Positions 45,180-57,533 are shown, counted from the stretch's first letter. The stretch is DNA of 64,000 nucleotides from Areca catechu (GCA_021397845.1 CM038046.1:59600021-59664020), one strand, 5' to 3'. Program-made: numbers and translations. The notes: generated from the letters alone by a model not told the origin.

Positions 45180-47337
45180 CTGGCTCAGAGTCTTAGTCAG
45201 TGGGTCTGCCATGTTGTCCGTGGAGTCTACTCTTCGTACCTTAACATATTTTTTCTCGAGGTAGTCACGTATGATATGAAATCCCCGCTCAATATGCTTA
45301 GACTTCTGGTGAGACATGGGCTCCTTAGCAAGAGCTATTGCACCATTATTGTTATAATATATGGGGATGGCATTAGGTGGCATCACTCCAAGCTCCATAA
45401 TAAACTTTTTGTACCAGAATGCTTCTTTTGCAGCTTCAGAGGCAGTGATGTACTCTGCTTCCATTGTTGAATCTGCTATGATGGGCTGCTTGGAACTTTT
45501 TCAACTAGTTGCCCTACCATTGCACAAAAATACAAAACTTGATGTAGACTTTCTATCATTAAGATAAGACATAAAGTCTGAGTCTGTATATTCTTTTATC
45601 CCTAATTCTGAACTCCCTCCAAAGACTAAGAACAAATCTTTAATCCTTCTCAAGTATTTAAGAATGTTTTTCGTAGCTATACAGTAATCTTCATCTAGAT
45701 TTAACTGATATCTGCTCGTGATACTCATAGCAAGAGCTATATCAGGTCGAGTACACAACATGGCATACATAAGGCTTCCAATTGCCAAAGCATATAGAAT
45801 CTTGCTCATGCGTTGAATCTCTTCAGGTGTGTTAGCTCACATTTTTTTGGAGAGATTAATGCCATGCCAAAGAGATAACAATCCTCTTTTAAAGTTCTCC
45901 ATGCTGAACCTTTTCAGCACTTCCTCTATGTACAATTTTTGTGAAAGTTCAAGCATCCGATTAGATCTATCTCTATAGACCTTAATCCCCAAAATATAAG
46001 ATGCTTCACCTAAGTCTTTCATAGATAATTCCCTAGATAACCAACTTTTGATCGAAGTCAACATGGGAATATCATTTCCTATAAGTAGGATGTCATCCAC
46101 GTACAATACGAGGAATGTCACCGCCCTCCCTCTAGCCTTCCTGTAAACATATGGCTCATCCTCATTCTTGATAAAATCAAACGATTTGATTGCATCTTCA
46201 AAATGAGTATTCTAACTCTGAGAAGCTTGCTTCAACCCGTAGACTGATCCATGCAGCTTGCAGATCTTTTGATCTTTATCATTGGAAGTGAAACCCAAAG
46301 GCTGTTCCATATAGATATCTTCCTTAAGATATCCATTCAGGAATGTAGGTGTGAAACCTACATCTGCCATATCTCAGAATTATGATATGCTGTAATTGCA
46401 AGCAATGTATGGATGGATTTCAGCATAGCTACTTAGAAAAAGATGTCATGATAGTCAATGCCTTCATGTTGACTATACCCTTTCACCACTAACCTAGCTT
46501 TAAAGGTCTCTACCTTATCATCTGCACCTATTTTTCTTTTGTAGATCCATTTATAGCCAATAGGTACAATACTCTCTAGTGGATCCACTAAGGACCATGC
46601 ATGGTTAGAATGCATTGATTTGATTTCTGACTTCATAGCATTCAACCATTTCTCGTAGTCGATGTCTGACATCGCCTCATCATAAGTCTCAGGATCAATC
46701 AATTGATCCTTGTCCCCAACAAGAAACATTTCCTTTATATCCTCTGTAAGCATACACAAGTACCTTTCAAGAGGTTTGGAGACTCTAATAGACCTACAAG
46801 GTGGAAGAGCATTTATGTGAATTGGTTGATTAGGTTCGATATGATCTACAGCTGGCTACTCTTCAGAGACTTTCTCATCGAGCTCAATTAACCTCCCACA
46901 ACCACCTTCCTGAATAAACTATTTTTCAAGAAATGTGGCAAGTCTGCTCACAATCATATTATGATCTTCTGGAAGGTAAAAGTAATATCCTAATGTTTTT
47001 TTAGGATATCCTATAAACTGAGATTTCATAGATCTAGATTCAAACTTATCGGCCATTAGTCTTTTGACATAGGCTGGACATCCCCAAATCTTGAAATGAG
47101 CAAAACTTGGTTTGTTACCATGCCAAATCTTATATGGTGTGGTAGGAGTAGATTTAGATGGAACTCTATTTAGAATATAGATTGAAGTTTATAGGGTATA
47201 TCCCTAAAGAAATAAAGGCAAGACAGTGAAGCTCATCAAGGATCGGACCATATTTAATAGTGTCCTATTTCTCCTCCTAGACACCTTATTGAGCTGAGGC
47301 ATACTAGGTGGAGTCCATTGTGAGACTATGCTATTGT
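45180..47337 (-). pseudogene. Copia C pol: integrase C-terminus, reverse transcriptase, RNase H
   Basis: From 47337 down: SIVSQWTPPSMPQLNKV and RNRTLLNMVRSLMSF (integrase; the catalytic Glu position reads Arg in SRRRNRTLL), then YILNRVPSKSTPTTPYKIWH, FIGYPKKTLGYYFYLPED. RT: YEKWLNAMKSEIKSMHSNHA, GYKWIYKRKIGADDKVETF, VVKGYSQHEGIDYHDIFF, then frameshifts; the catalytic VLYVDDILLIGNDIPML is open at 46121-46060, followed by MKDLGEASYILGIKVYRDRS. Further pieces: CTRPDIALAMSITSRYQL (45770-45700), RNase H KEYTDSDFMSYLNDRKST and STMEAEYITASEAAKEAFWY (45590-45410), and SHQKSKHIERGFHIIRDYLE to NMADPLTKTLSQ (45180). About ten stops or shifts. Continues from 54227 on the far side of G5. Confidence 0.88.
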
Positions 47338-48802
47338 TGATGGGGACATCCATAATAAGAATATATACTTTGATTAACTTACTTTGTTTTTGCAGCTATA
47401 GTCAATAAAGTTTTCAAAGCAAGTTACAAATTTTCTTGAAACATGTTCATAAGACAAATATTTTTGAAGCATGATTTGGCTCATAAGCTAATAAATGGAA
47501 GAAGCCCATTAATTTTCTTGAAGCATATTCATAAGCCAAATTTTCTTGAAGCATTATTTGGCTCATACGCCAACACATGAAAAAGCTCATTCGGCTCAAG
47601 CCTAAAGTATGATGGAGGGCGTCCTCTTCAAGTCCAAGACTAACCATTCAAGCCTTTTCAAGACCAAGCCCAAGCCCAATTCACACCAAGATTTGAAGCA
47701 CATGGGGGAATAACTCATCAAACAACCTTGGGGGAGAAGGAATTACACTACATCAAGAGTTTTATGGGGAATATAAAGATTCCTTTCACTACCCCAACAA
47801 TATTTAATATATAGGATGCCACAACTTATGATACCTAAGCCTCCACATCAGCATTTGGAAGCCATATTAGGATCTTCTAGATGCCACATGTCAAAGTGGT
47901 TGTACCTTTCTACCTACAATTTATTTCTAGTTAGAACCACTTACCTAAAAGTTGTTGGAGCCAACTAAGCCATCCTTATCCCCTCCCCTCCACTCTTGGA
48001 CAAAACTCCCTACCTTAGGAGCCTACAAATAGGCCTCCAAAGCTCTCATTTATATTCATTCTATGTGATGATGATTAATGAAATGGTTATTTTTCTTGTG
48101 TTCTAGATTTCTTGTGTTCTTGTTAGGAGTGAAAGTGTTCTTGCTAATTTGAGTGTGTAAATCCTTATCCAAGGAAAGAGTGAGAGTTTTTAAGTTTATG
48201 TTTGAGAGAGAAGAGTGCCATTACAAGGAGTGAAGAGTGGGATGCCCCATAGTTTGGTCCAAGCTCAAGTTCCAAGCACCAAGGCCACTGGCCACTTTCT
48301 TCTTCTTCCCTTTTCCTTGTTTCCATTCCAACCCTAATTCTTTTTCCTTGCCTAATCCCAAGTTTATTTGCAGGTTCTCTCAGGTCTCCAAGTCAAGGAT
48401 GAAGGTCTTCATGCCATGGATCAAGGCTAAGGTAAGTCTCAAAGTAGGGAGTGTTAATCTTGCCTTCTAGTCCACAAATCCATGAGTGTTAAGAGCTTCT
48501 TCTTCCATCAAATACTTAGCCATCATTGTTAGAAGGAGAACTTGTCCTAAGCTTTATTAGATCTGATCATTTGAAGGTTAACTTGCTCTAGTAGTGATGG
48601 TTTACTTGCCATGAAGATCCTAATCTTTATTTTTAACTTGATCTACATTGCAGGTATTGTAACTTAGATCAACTAGTCTCCTTATGAAAATTCTTTTCTT
48701 GGATTAATTTAGCCCATTTATTTTATAATTAATTGATCAAGTTTGCTTACTAGTTAGCTTGCTTATACTCTCAATCCATTATTTCATTTTTATCCCCCAT
48801 CA
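47338..48802 (+). repeat. 5' LTR of G5
   Basis: TGATGGGGACATCC...TCCCCCATCA. An 82-bp duplication at 47431-47594 (TTTTCTTGAA at 47431 and 47513) contains small inverted repeats around TTTGGCTCATAAGC. The TATA position (48024-48031) reads TACAAATA. Confidence 0.93.
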
Positions 48803-48807
48803 ATTTT

Positions 48808-48819
48808 TGGTATCAGAGC
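48808..48819 (+). promoter_or_regulatory. Primer-binding site of G5
   Basis: Perfect TGGTATCAGAGC, five bases after the LTR edge. Confidence 0.93.
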
Positions 48820-50689
48820 TTTAGGTTCTACGAGGTCAAGTTACTGAATTTTTGTTCCCTTTGTGTGTTGCTTGCCTTCAAGTCTAAAATTCAAATCCAA
48901 AATTTTAATATCTAAATTTTAATTTTTGAGATCTAAAATCTTAACTCAAATATATGAAAGTCTCAATTTAAATTTAAATTCTTTTAATATTTTTTTAATT
49001 TAAATTTTGAATTTTGAATCTAGTCAAATGGAGGTTTGCTGAATGTTGAAATTTGTGTACTAGCATCAACCCGAGCTTTCATGAATTTTAGTTTTTTTTA
49101 AAAGGAACAAAAAAAATACAAATAAATTCTATTTCTACATTTTAGGAGTTTTAGATCCGAAATATAAAACTTAAGAAATATTTTTCCCGCAATTTTTAGA
49201 GTTTAAAATTTGGATTCTTAGGTTATTCCTAGAAGCTATTCAAATTCTGTTTTTCCCTCCCTTTAGTTTAATTTTCAAAACAAAATTCAAAAATATTTTT
49301 TCCGAATTTAAAATTCAATATCTGAAATCTAGATGTCAAAATCTGATGATTCCCATTTAAATTTCAAATTTTAGAAGGGTTTTAAATTTGACTTTCGAAT
49401 TTTGAATTGGTGGTTTGTTTGATTGCTGAAATTTCTACTCTAGTATTAATTTGAGATTTCCACGAATTTTATTATTTTTTCACAAGAAAAAAAAATCAAG
49501 AAATATTATTTTACTACACCTTAGGACATCAGCATCTTATATCTAAAATTTGTAAAAAATTTTTTTTCGAATTTTTAGTTTAATTTTCGTCACTTTAAAT
49601 TGCTGCCTTAACTAGTTTACAGCTTGTTTTAATTCTAGTTTCCCTCCATTTAGTTGCTCTATTAAATTCGAAAAAAAATTCAAAAAAAAATATTTTCTCT
49701 GAGTTTTAGGTTTGGATTAAGATCTCCACTGAAAACAACTTCGAATTCTTGAATTTTTTCTGATCTAAATTTTGAATTTTTGAATCTTATATAGTTAAGG
49801 GTTTGTTGACAAGAAGTTTCTGGTAACAACATTCACAAGTTTCTAAAATGAATTTCCTAGCCAAATAAAACTCAAATTTCGAGATCTGAAGCATTTACTC
49901 TGATATCTAACAATCCAAATTTAAATTTTATTTTTTTTTGGAGTTTTAAGATTTTAATTTCGAATTTTTTTGAAACTAGCTAGTTAGAAGTTGTTAGTGG
50001 CTGAAATTTTTTTTACAACAACTTGTACCTCCAAGAATAAATTTTCTAACTAAATTTCAAAATTTAAATTTTAAAATTTGAGTTTGAAAATTGAGATTTC
50101 CAGGTCAGAAATTTTCAATTTAGTTTTTAAATTTTTGAAACTTTGAAATTTGTGTTTGATTCATATGTTTGTGCTAGTCTACATATCTTGTTAGCTAGTT
50201 GATTGTTTGTGTATCTATTTTAAAATCATTTTAAGGGCATTCAATCATAACATAAGGAAAGGAGGTCATTACCTTTCATTGGCCCAAAACAACCATCCAC
50301 ATTTTCATTAACCTAAGCCATAATTAAAATCGAGTTGGTATTTAAAACTACGGACACTCACAAGTCAGGTTCAAGTGCAAGATAAGACAAAGTATTATTT
50401 GAGTTTGTACTCATTCCTTGAAATTGGTGTTTAAGGCTAGAGGTCCAATGGCAAGTGCCTTAAGCATACTTTCGGTTTTTAATTAAGACCTCGTGAAAGT
50501 GAGGGGAGCCTCCCGCAACCCCACCTCTTACTTGGCCAGTGGACAGGATAATTACATTCTTAAGTAGTACATAGTTAAGTCCCTTGTTTGAACTTCTAGG
50601 TCTAGAAGCCCTAGAAGTTATGTTTGTATTGTCGGCCCAATTGATTTGAAGCCCTATACCAGTAGTTCTACGCTCAGTTTGGTTTATCC
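48820..50689 (+). other. G5 untranslated leader (about 1.9 kb)
   Basis: No ORF. 48880-50150 is extremely A/T-rich, with recurring AAATTTTGAATTT-type words that look like drifted repeats of one another. 50230-50680 carries the family leader blocks ('tcccgcaaccccacctcttacttggccagtgg', near 50510). Confidence 0.65.
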
Positions 50690-51800
50690 ATGGATCCTAA
50701 TCTTGAATTCTTTATGAGGACCCTGACTGAAAAATTTGATAGCCTAATTAAACAATTAGGACAAGGAACAAAGAGTTAGGGCAAGTGAATAATCAAATCG
50801 GGAACATCGAAAAAGATCGCTTGACCGATACTAATCCTAAGTCACCTCTCATTGATCCAAGTGCCCATTATCATGATCTCACCCCTGAGTATAAACTAAG
50901 ATATCCCTATCAAGGCTTTGTAGATCAGGAGGAAAGAGTCTTTAGGAGCAATTAACCCTATGCACCTACTTTTGATGGAAACCCTGAGGTGTATGTCGAT
51001 TGGGAGAAGAAAGTGGATCAGTACTTTGAGTTTGATGAAATGTCAGAAGAAAGGAAGTGTCAATTTGCAAAATTAAAGCTAGTCCGACATGCTAAGTCAT
51101 ATTGGGGACATGTTGAGCACAAAAGTTATTATAGTGAGGATAAAATAATTACTTGGAGAGATATGAAGAGTAAGCTAAGAAAAAAGTACCAAGGCAAATC
51201 TTATAAGCAAAATCTTCCAACCCAATGGTACAAATTGAGACAAGATAATGAAATTATGTTTAAATATATTGTTGAATTCAATAAGTATGAGGGAGATGAA
51301 GAAGAGACTATATCCATGGAAGAATTAGAGGAAAAATCTTCTAAACCTACTGAGGAAATTGAAGATGAAGTGGAATAAAAATCTTGTCCAAATAGAGAGC
51401 TAAAAAGAGAAGATCCTAAACCTGTTGAAAAATTTAAGGAAAAAGTCTATGAAGCTGGGCCTGACTTAGTGGATGAATATGACCAAGAACAATTGCATGA
51501 AGATAAAATAATTACCCAGCTTAAGGAAATCAACAATTGGAATAATTAACTTAAAGAAGATGAAATCTAGGGACAAAGCCATGGAGAACAATTCGAGGAG
51601 ATAATAGAGGACACAAAATTAATCAATGTTGAGGATTAAATCTAGAGATTATTGAAGGATCACCTAATGGGATATTGACCATCAGAGAAAATCTAGAACC
51701 AATTCTAAATGATCAAACCCAAGAAATTGTAGAACTTGTAAAAGAATTTAACATGAGGATTGGATGTGAAGGGATGGTAGGAATTAAAAGATGGAAATGG
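50690..51800 (+). pseudogene. gag of G5, with capsid domain
   Basis: Start at 50690 (MDPNLEFFMRTLTEKFDSLI, coiled-coil-like N-terminus). A frameshift near 50775 moves to IGNIEKDRLTDTNPKSPLID, then TPEYKLRYPYQGFVDQEERV and a stop in VFRSN*PYAPTF. The 129-codon open stretch (50989-51378) is the best capsid (retrotransposon gag family) match in the window: VYVDWEKKVDQYFEFDEMSE, KCQFAKLKLVRHAKSYWGHV, KIITWRDMKSKLRKKYQ, NEIMFKYIVEFNKYE. An acidic Glu-rich tail follows with several stops (51376, 51549, 51639). No zinc knuckle. It shows that the family gag originally had a normal capsid core. Confidence 0.8.
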
Positions 51801-51929
51801 AAGAGATGGAAGATGGAAATTGTATTCCCTGATAATTATCTTGAGCCTGACTCACCACTACGTTACATGCACTCTCCTATTTCACCAAGCTGGGACATCC
51901 ACTATACCATTGATCTGGTCCCAATAATA

Positions 51930-51989
51930 TTCAATAGTTACTTTTTAAAGACTTTATGGTATATGTTAGGAACTAAATTAAGATTTAGT
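51930..51989 (+). pseudogene. Integrase-core scrap of G5
   Basis: FNSYFLKTLWYMLGTKLRFS in frame with an open stretch from 51675 (DNYLEPDSPLRYMHSPIS...). It corresponds to the region just before HPQTDG in Ty3 integrases; the HPQTDG segment is missing. Same scrap as in G2 and G3. Confidence 0.68.
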
Positions 51990-52239
51990 GCTACTTTCCT
52001 GAAGTTGTGTGCCAGAGTCTTTAAAGCCATTTAGAGGAATATTGGAAATTAGGAACTTTTGTTTCCTAGCCTAACAATAATGTTTAGTTTATAGATAATA
52101 AAGTCCATGTTAGCTTGTTTTGTTTTTGTGTCATTTATATTTTGTCATTTGATGCCATTCGACCTTTCCATGCATGTGTCCATGATTGCGAGAGTCATAT
52201 GCATAGCGTGATTACTAAGAAAATTTGAGCAATGAAATT

Positions 52240-52760
52240 AACAAGCATATGATTAACAAACGTAAAAGAGCCAAAGAATTTCAAGAAGGAGACAATGTCA
52301 TGGTAAGGCCAAACCTTAACAGTTACATGCCCGTGGTGTAGGTCCTTTTTCAAAATAATAACAAAATTTGGACCTAATATATGCTAGATTTACCATCTGA
52401 CCTTGGTATCAGTTCCACTTTCAACATTTCAGATCTAGTAGAGTACAAGGAACTGACAATGATACCTAGTAAGCCAATCGAGCCTGATTCTATCTTTGAG
52501 AGTGAGCCAACCCTTGAGTATCCACCAGCCATATTTTCAAAGTGGCGAGATACGATTGAGCAAATCGTAGATGACAAGATTATCACTACTCTAAACAAAG
52601 ACTATCAGTGCTACTTGGTTCACTGGCAAAGACATCCTGATTTTGAAGACTCATGGATCACTTGAGAGGACTTACAAAGAATCGATCTTGACCTCCTATA
52701 GTACTACCAAAGCTAGATGAATTCCTACTCGACGGAGTTGAGCTCTTTCCACCCCGGGAG
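52240..52760 (+). pseudogene. Integrase C-terminal domain and chromodomain of G5
   Basis: Order: RKRAKEFQEGDNVMVRPNL (about 52260-52310), a decayed GPY/F region with stops at 52337 and 52376, LDLPSDLGISSTFNISDLVEYKEL (52385-52455), a Pro/Glu linker, and the chromodomain TIEQIVDDKIITTLNKDYQC, YLVHWQRHPDFEDSWIT (52553-52661). A stop follows at 52662, then DLQRIDLDLL and a tail ending in SSFHPG next to the 3' LTR. The 94-codon ORF 52381-52665 is the best preserved part. Confidence 0.85.
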
Positions 52761-52763
52761 AAC

Positions 52764-54226
52764 TGATGGGGACATTCATAATAAGAATATATACTTTGAT
52801 TAACTCACTTTGTTTTTGCAGCTATAGTCAATAAAGTTTTCGAAGCAAGTTATAAATTTTCTTGAAACATGTTCATAAGCCAAATTTCTTGAAGCATGAT
52901 TTGGCTCATAAGCCAACACATGCAAGAAGCCCATTAATTTTCTTGAAGCATATTTATAAGCCAAATTTTCTTGAAGCATGATTTGGCTCATAAGCCAACA
53001 CATGGAAGAAGCCTATTCGACTCAAGCCCAAAGCATGATAGAGGGCGTCCTCTTCAAGTCCAAGACCAACCATTCAAGCCTCTTCAAGACCAAGCCCAAG
53101 CCCAATTCACACCAATATTTGAAGCATATGGGGGAGCACTCATCAAACAACCTTGGAAGAGAAGGAATTACACTACATCAAGAGTTTTTTGGGGAACATA
53201 AAGATTCCTTCCACTACCCTAACAATATTTCACATGTGGGATGCCACAACTTATGACACCTATGCCTCCACATTAGCATTTGGAAGCCACATTAGGATCT
53301 TCTAGATGCCACATGTCAAAGTGGTTGTAACTTTCTACCTACAATTTGTTTCCAATTAGAACCACTTACCAAAGAGTTATTGGAGCCAACTAAGCCATCT
53401 TATCTTCTCCCCTCCACTCTTGGACGAAATTTCCTAGCTTAGGAGCCTATAAATAGGCTCCCAAAGCTCTCATTTATATTCATTCTATGCGATGATGATT
53501 AATGAAAGGGTTATTTCTCTAGTGTTCTAGTTCTCTTGTGTTCTTGTTTGAAGTGAGAGTGTTCTTGCTAATTTGAGTGTGTAGATCCATATCCAAGGAA
53601 AGATTGAGAGATTTTAAGTTTGTGTTTGAGAAAGAAGAGTGCCATTATAAGGAGTGAAGAGTGGGATGCTCCATAGTTTGGTCCAAGCTCAGGTTCCAAG
53701 CACCAAGGCCGCCGGCCACTTTCTTTTTCTTCCCTTTTCCTTATTTCCATTCCAACCCCAATTCTTCTTCCATGCCTAATTCTAAGTTTATTTGTAGGTT
53801 CTCTCAGGTCTCCAAGTCAAGGATGAAGGTATCCACACCATGGATCAAGGCCAAGGTAAGTCTCAAAGTAGGGAGTGTTAATCTTGCCTTCTAGTCCTCA
53901 AATCCATGAGTGTTGAGAGCTTCTTCTACCATCAAATACTTAGCCATCAATGTTGGTAGGAAAATACTTCCTAAGCTTCATTAGATCTGATCATTTGAAG
54001 GATAACTTGGTCTAGTAGTAATGATTTCTTTGCCATGAAGATCCTAATATTTATTTTGAACTTGATGTACATTACGGGTATCATAACTTAGATCAACTAG
54101 TCTCCTTATAAAAATTCTTTTCTTGGATTAATTTATCCTATTTATTTGGTAATTAATTGCTCAAGTTTGCTTGCTGGTTAGCTTACTTAAACTCTCCATC
54201 CATCATTTCATTTTTGTCCCCCTTCA
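52764..54226 (+). repeat. 3' LTR of G5
   Basis: TGATGGGGACATTC...TCCCCCTTCA, preceded by CCCGGGAGAAC (degraded polypurine tract). Contains the same internal duplication (TTTTCTTGAA at 52857 and 52938) and an intact TATAAATA at 53448-53455. Confidence 0.93.
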
Positions 54227-55140
54227 AATGTCCTTAAGATAACCTAAGAATTTCCTAATAAGGTATTTTCCTCTATGATCTGATCGAAGAACCTTATGAG
54301 TTTTACCTGTTTATTTTTCTACCTCATGTCTGAATTCCTTGAACTTTTTAAATGCTTTAGATTTGTGTCTCATAAGAAACATATAACTATATCATGAATA
54401 ATCATCAATAAAGGTTATGAAGTAGTAAAAAGCATCCCTGGACTACACATCAAATAGACTACAGACATGAGTGTGTACTAGGGCAAGCAATTCTATGGTC
54501 CTCTTTCCATGTCCTACAAAGGGTAACTTGGTTAATTTTTTTTGAAGACATGACTCACAAGGTGGATATGATTCAGAATTAACTGAATCTAAGATCCCAT
54601 CCCTTTTTAGATTGTTAATTCTATCTTCACCTATATGACCAAGCTTTAGATGCCACATATATTTATCATTTAGGTCATCTCTAGCATGTTTATGTCCTAT
54701 GGCATTCACTTTAATTTTTTCATTAATATTTAAAGATGCATCGACATGCAAATGATAAAGACTGTTAATTAAAATAGCTTTTGTAATCAATTTATTTCTC
54801 AAATAAATATTATAAAAGTCTTTATTGAATATAAATTCAAATCCTTCCTATGCTAGCACAGAGATAGATATCAAATTTCTACTAGCTCCAGGAATAAAAT
54901 AACAATCACTAAGTACTAATCTAAACCTAAAGGTAACACAAGAGAATATGATCCAATGGCTTGTGTAGTAACTTTTGCTCCATTTCCGACATGTAGGACC
55001 ATCTCACCTTCTCTCAGCATTCTACTTCTTTCCAGTCCTTGCATTGAAATGCATATATAAGCACTAAATCCAGAGTCTAAAATTCAACTGGAAGTAGATG
55101 AAACTGTTAGGTTAGATTCAATAACGAGTATGGACTTACC
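54227..55140 (-). pseudogene. Copia C pol: protease, GAG-pre-integrase, start of integrase
   Basis: Protease active-site DSG is retained (ILDSGFSAYICISMQGLE, about 55080-55030), followed by RMLREGEMVLHVGNGAKV. GAG-pre-integrase (54802-54443): KYMWHLKLGHIGEDRINNLK and PPCESCLQKKLTKLPF give an intact HHCC. The integrase core begins LALVHTHVCS, where the first catalytic Asp (normally HTDVCGP) is His. Second Asp: FITFIDDYS (about 54420-54390), then stops, and KVLRSDHRGKYLIRKFLGYL at 54290-54235, interrupted by G5 at 54226. Confidence 0.85.
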
Positions 55141-55968
55141 TTCAGAAGGTGCATCCTGCTTCTATTTCTTTAAGCTTTCCAGATAGAGAGGACAATTTCT
55201 TTTCCAGTGGCCATCTATATTGCAGTGGAAACATTTTCCTTGGCTAACCTTGGCTTTCTTGTGAGTGTCCTTCTGTTTATTCTCCTTCTTTTGCTTCTTT
55301 GCAGGTTTCTTCTTTTTCTAAGTAGATTTTCTTTTGGAGGAAGACTGCTCCACAAAGAAAATAGAGCCCCTTGAACTCTTCAAGGTCCCCTCATTTCTTA
55401 CCAACATGTTCAATAATTCAGGTAAAGTGTAATTCAACTTGTTCATATTATAGTTCATAACAAACTGAGCATATAAACTAGTCAAGGACTGGAGGATAAA
55501 ATCCACATGAATTTTCTTGTGAATAGGAATGCCCAGCTTCTCAAGCTATTCAATGTCCTTGATCATTGACAAACAATGATCGTGGATGGACTACCCTTCA
55601 CGCATTTTGTTGTTGAAAAGTATTTTCGACACCTCAAAGCGTGCAATCTGACTTTGTTCACCATATAACTCTTGCAGGTAAATCAGAATCGATTTAGCAG
55701 TTGACATATCCTCATGTTGGCTCTACAATTTATTTGACATTGAGGCCAACATGTAACACTTAACCTTATTATCATCTTCCATCCATTTTTCATATGCAGT
55801 CGTTTGACTAGCATTTGGATGGTTAGGTAAGATGGGGGGTTCCTAATCAAGCACATAGCCCAACTTCTTAGAACTCAAAATAATTTTGATATTTCTCAGC
55901 CAATCATTGAAATTAAGGCTTACAAGTCTTTGTCTCTAGAATACGGGCTAAGGATTTGAAGCAGACAT
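55141..55968 (-). pseudogene. Copia C gag
   Basis: Start at 55968 (MSASNP, then a stop). LVSLNFNDWLRNIKIILSSK and YEKWMEDDNKVKCYMLASMS follow, then VDFILQSLTSLYAQFVMNYN, NKLNYTLPELLNMLVRNEG, a Lys-rich stretch and an intact zinc knuckle CFHCNIDGHWKRNC (about 55240-55200). Six or more stops. Homologous throughout with the Copia B gag. Confidence 0.87.
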
Positions 55969-57533
55969 GGTTAACTACAAGAGTAGAATATTCAAATTAG
56001 ATATTTATACTTAATTATACAATTATTCTAAGGTCTTTTGAAATAATTTTATAACTCTCACTATTTTCTCGGATCTCTCACACTCCCCTTGGAGATGCAG
56101 AAACCCTGCGACTCTAGGTTTCTAGTGGGTGCTACGGTCCTATTGATGTGCAGCACCTCACTATGCCTGGTTATTGGTAAGACAGTACACCAATAAGTAT
56201 CCAACTCTTCTCCACTGTATCTAATACAAATTGTAGCATCATGGTCTCTAAATCATGGAACCTCAATGTGCTCGTTTATTGGTCCAATTATTAGTTAAGT
56301 CAGACCCACCATTCTTGCTAGACAAAGCCATCATTGAGTCCCTTAACGTGCTTGTTTATTAGGCCCAACCACATCTGTGCCAAACAACATCTCATGCTTA
56401 ATAGGGTAGTTGTGTCTTCCTGATGTAACTAGATCACTATAACTAGCCAAAAATAATCAACACCCGTAGGACACCCGTACACCTACAATGGTGAAAGACC
56501 TAAGACTTAATATTTATGGGGAGCGTAGGTTCAGGTCTCTTTTAAATTGATTAGCCAATTCATGTCTAACCAATTACATTAAGTCAGCACAATCTCATGT
56601 CTAACTAATTACATTAAGTCAGCATAATCTCATGTCTGACTTAAAATAGCATGGGTGAACTCAAATAAAATGTGATCTTATTGAAAAACTTAATCAACCA
56701 AATTGGTCAGGTCAATTTGATACATGGAAGGGTTCTGCCATATACCCTCTTTCCACCAAACTAGTTGGTTGAGAAAGAGTTAGCCCCAATTAAAAACCAT
56801 GATCAAAACCTTCCTTAGATACCAATTGATTGATAAGATTCAATTAGGTAAATCTAGTGATCTAGGCTTATCACTGAGCCAAATTAGGTCTTAACATATC
56901 GATTCACAATCAAATGAATCGATCTGACCAGACAACATCTAGAAACAATTTTAAGATGACTAGACCTAATTTGTTCAACCCAAACCCTCATGCACCTATT
57001 TAATTTTCTGATCAAATCAATTTTAAAATAGGTTCAAATGCATGACTTTAATGGCTTATGATCATGAATCAAATTTAAGATCTAAACCTAATTTAGTGCA
57101 TCACATACATTAACATGTTAGATCATATAATTAAACTACATCTAATGTAATTAAATAGATCTAAAACATGCTTAACAACATATCACATATGTAATCATAA
57201 ATCGATCAAAACCCTTTTAAAAACCCTTTTTCAAAAATAGGTATACATCAAAGTAGGACAACCTTTGCACTATAGGGGATAAACCCTATAGCAGGACAAA
57301 TTTATAATCACTTTGTGCAACCTTTGATCAATTAATTTTTAGATTATAATTTTTAATTTCAGATCTAATAATTATGATTTTAATTTTGAAAATAATTTTC
57401 AAAACATAACAATTCTATGCTAGAACAATCTCATATTCAGCATAGATTTGATACAATCATAATCTATCTATTTGATCTGAATATGTTTTAGATTTGATTC
57501 TCATCCATGCATGTTAAAGAAAGGAGAACCATG
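55969..57533 (-). other. Copia C untranslated leader, with a 35-bp tandem repeat
   Basis: Non-coding. CATGTCTAAC/CATGTCTGAC begins units at 56561, 56596 and 56631 (exact 35-bp period, about 2.3 copies). A separate loose repetition of GTGCTCGTTTATTGG-like words occurs at about 56145-56370. Confidence 0.65.

Larger units (their letters stand above)
47338..54226 (+). mobile_element. G5: non-autonomous Ty3/gypsy element nested in Copia C integrase
   Basis: LTRs 47338-48802 (1465 bp) and 52764-54226 (1463 bp), PBS 48808-48819. Target duplication ATTGT (47333-47337) and AATGT (54227-54231), one mismatch. It splits Copia C between the YLKD and SIVSQ segments of integrase. Internal region about 4 kb: long leader, gag (50690-51800), integrase-core scrap (51930-51989), integrase C-terminus plus chromodomain (52240-52760). 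Same plan as G2 and G3, without protease, RT or RNase H. Confidence 0.93.
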
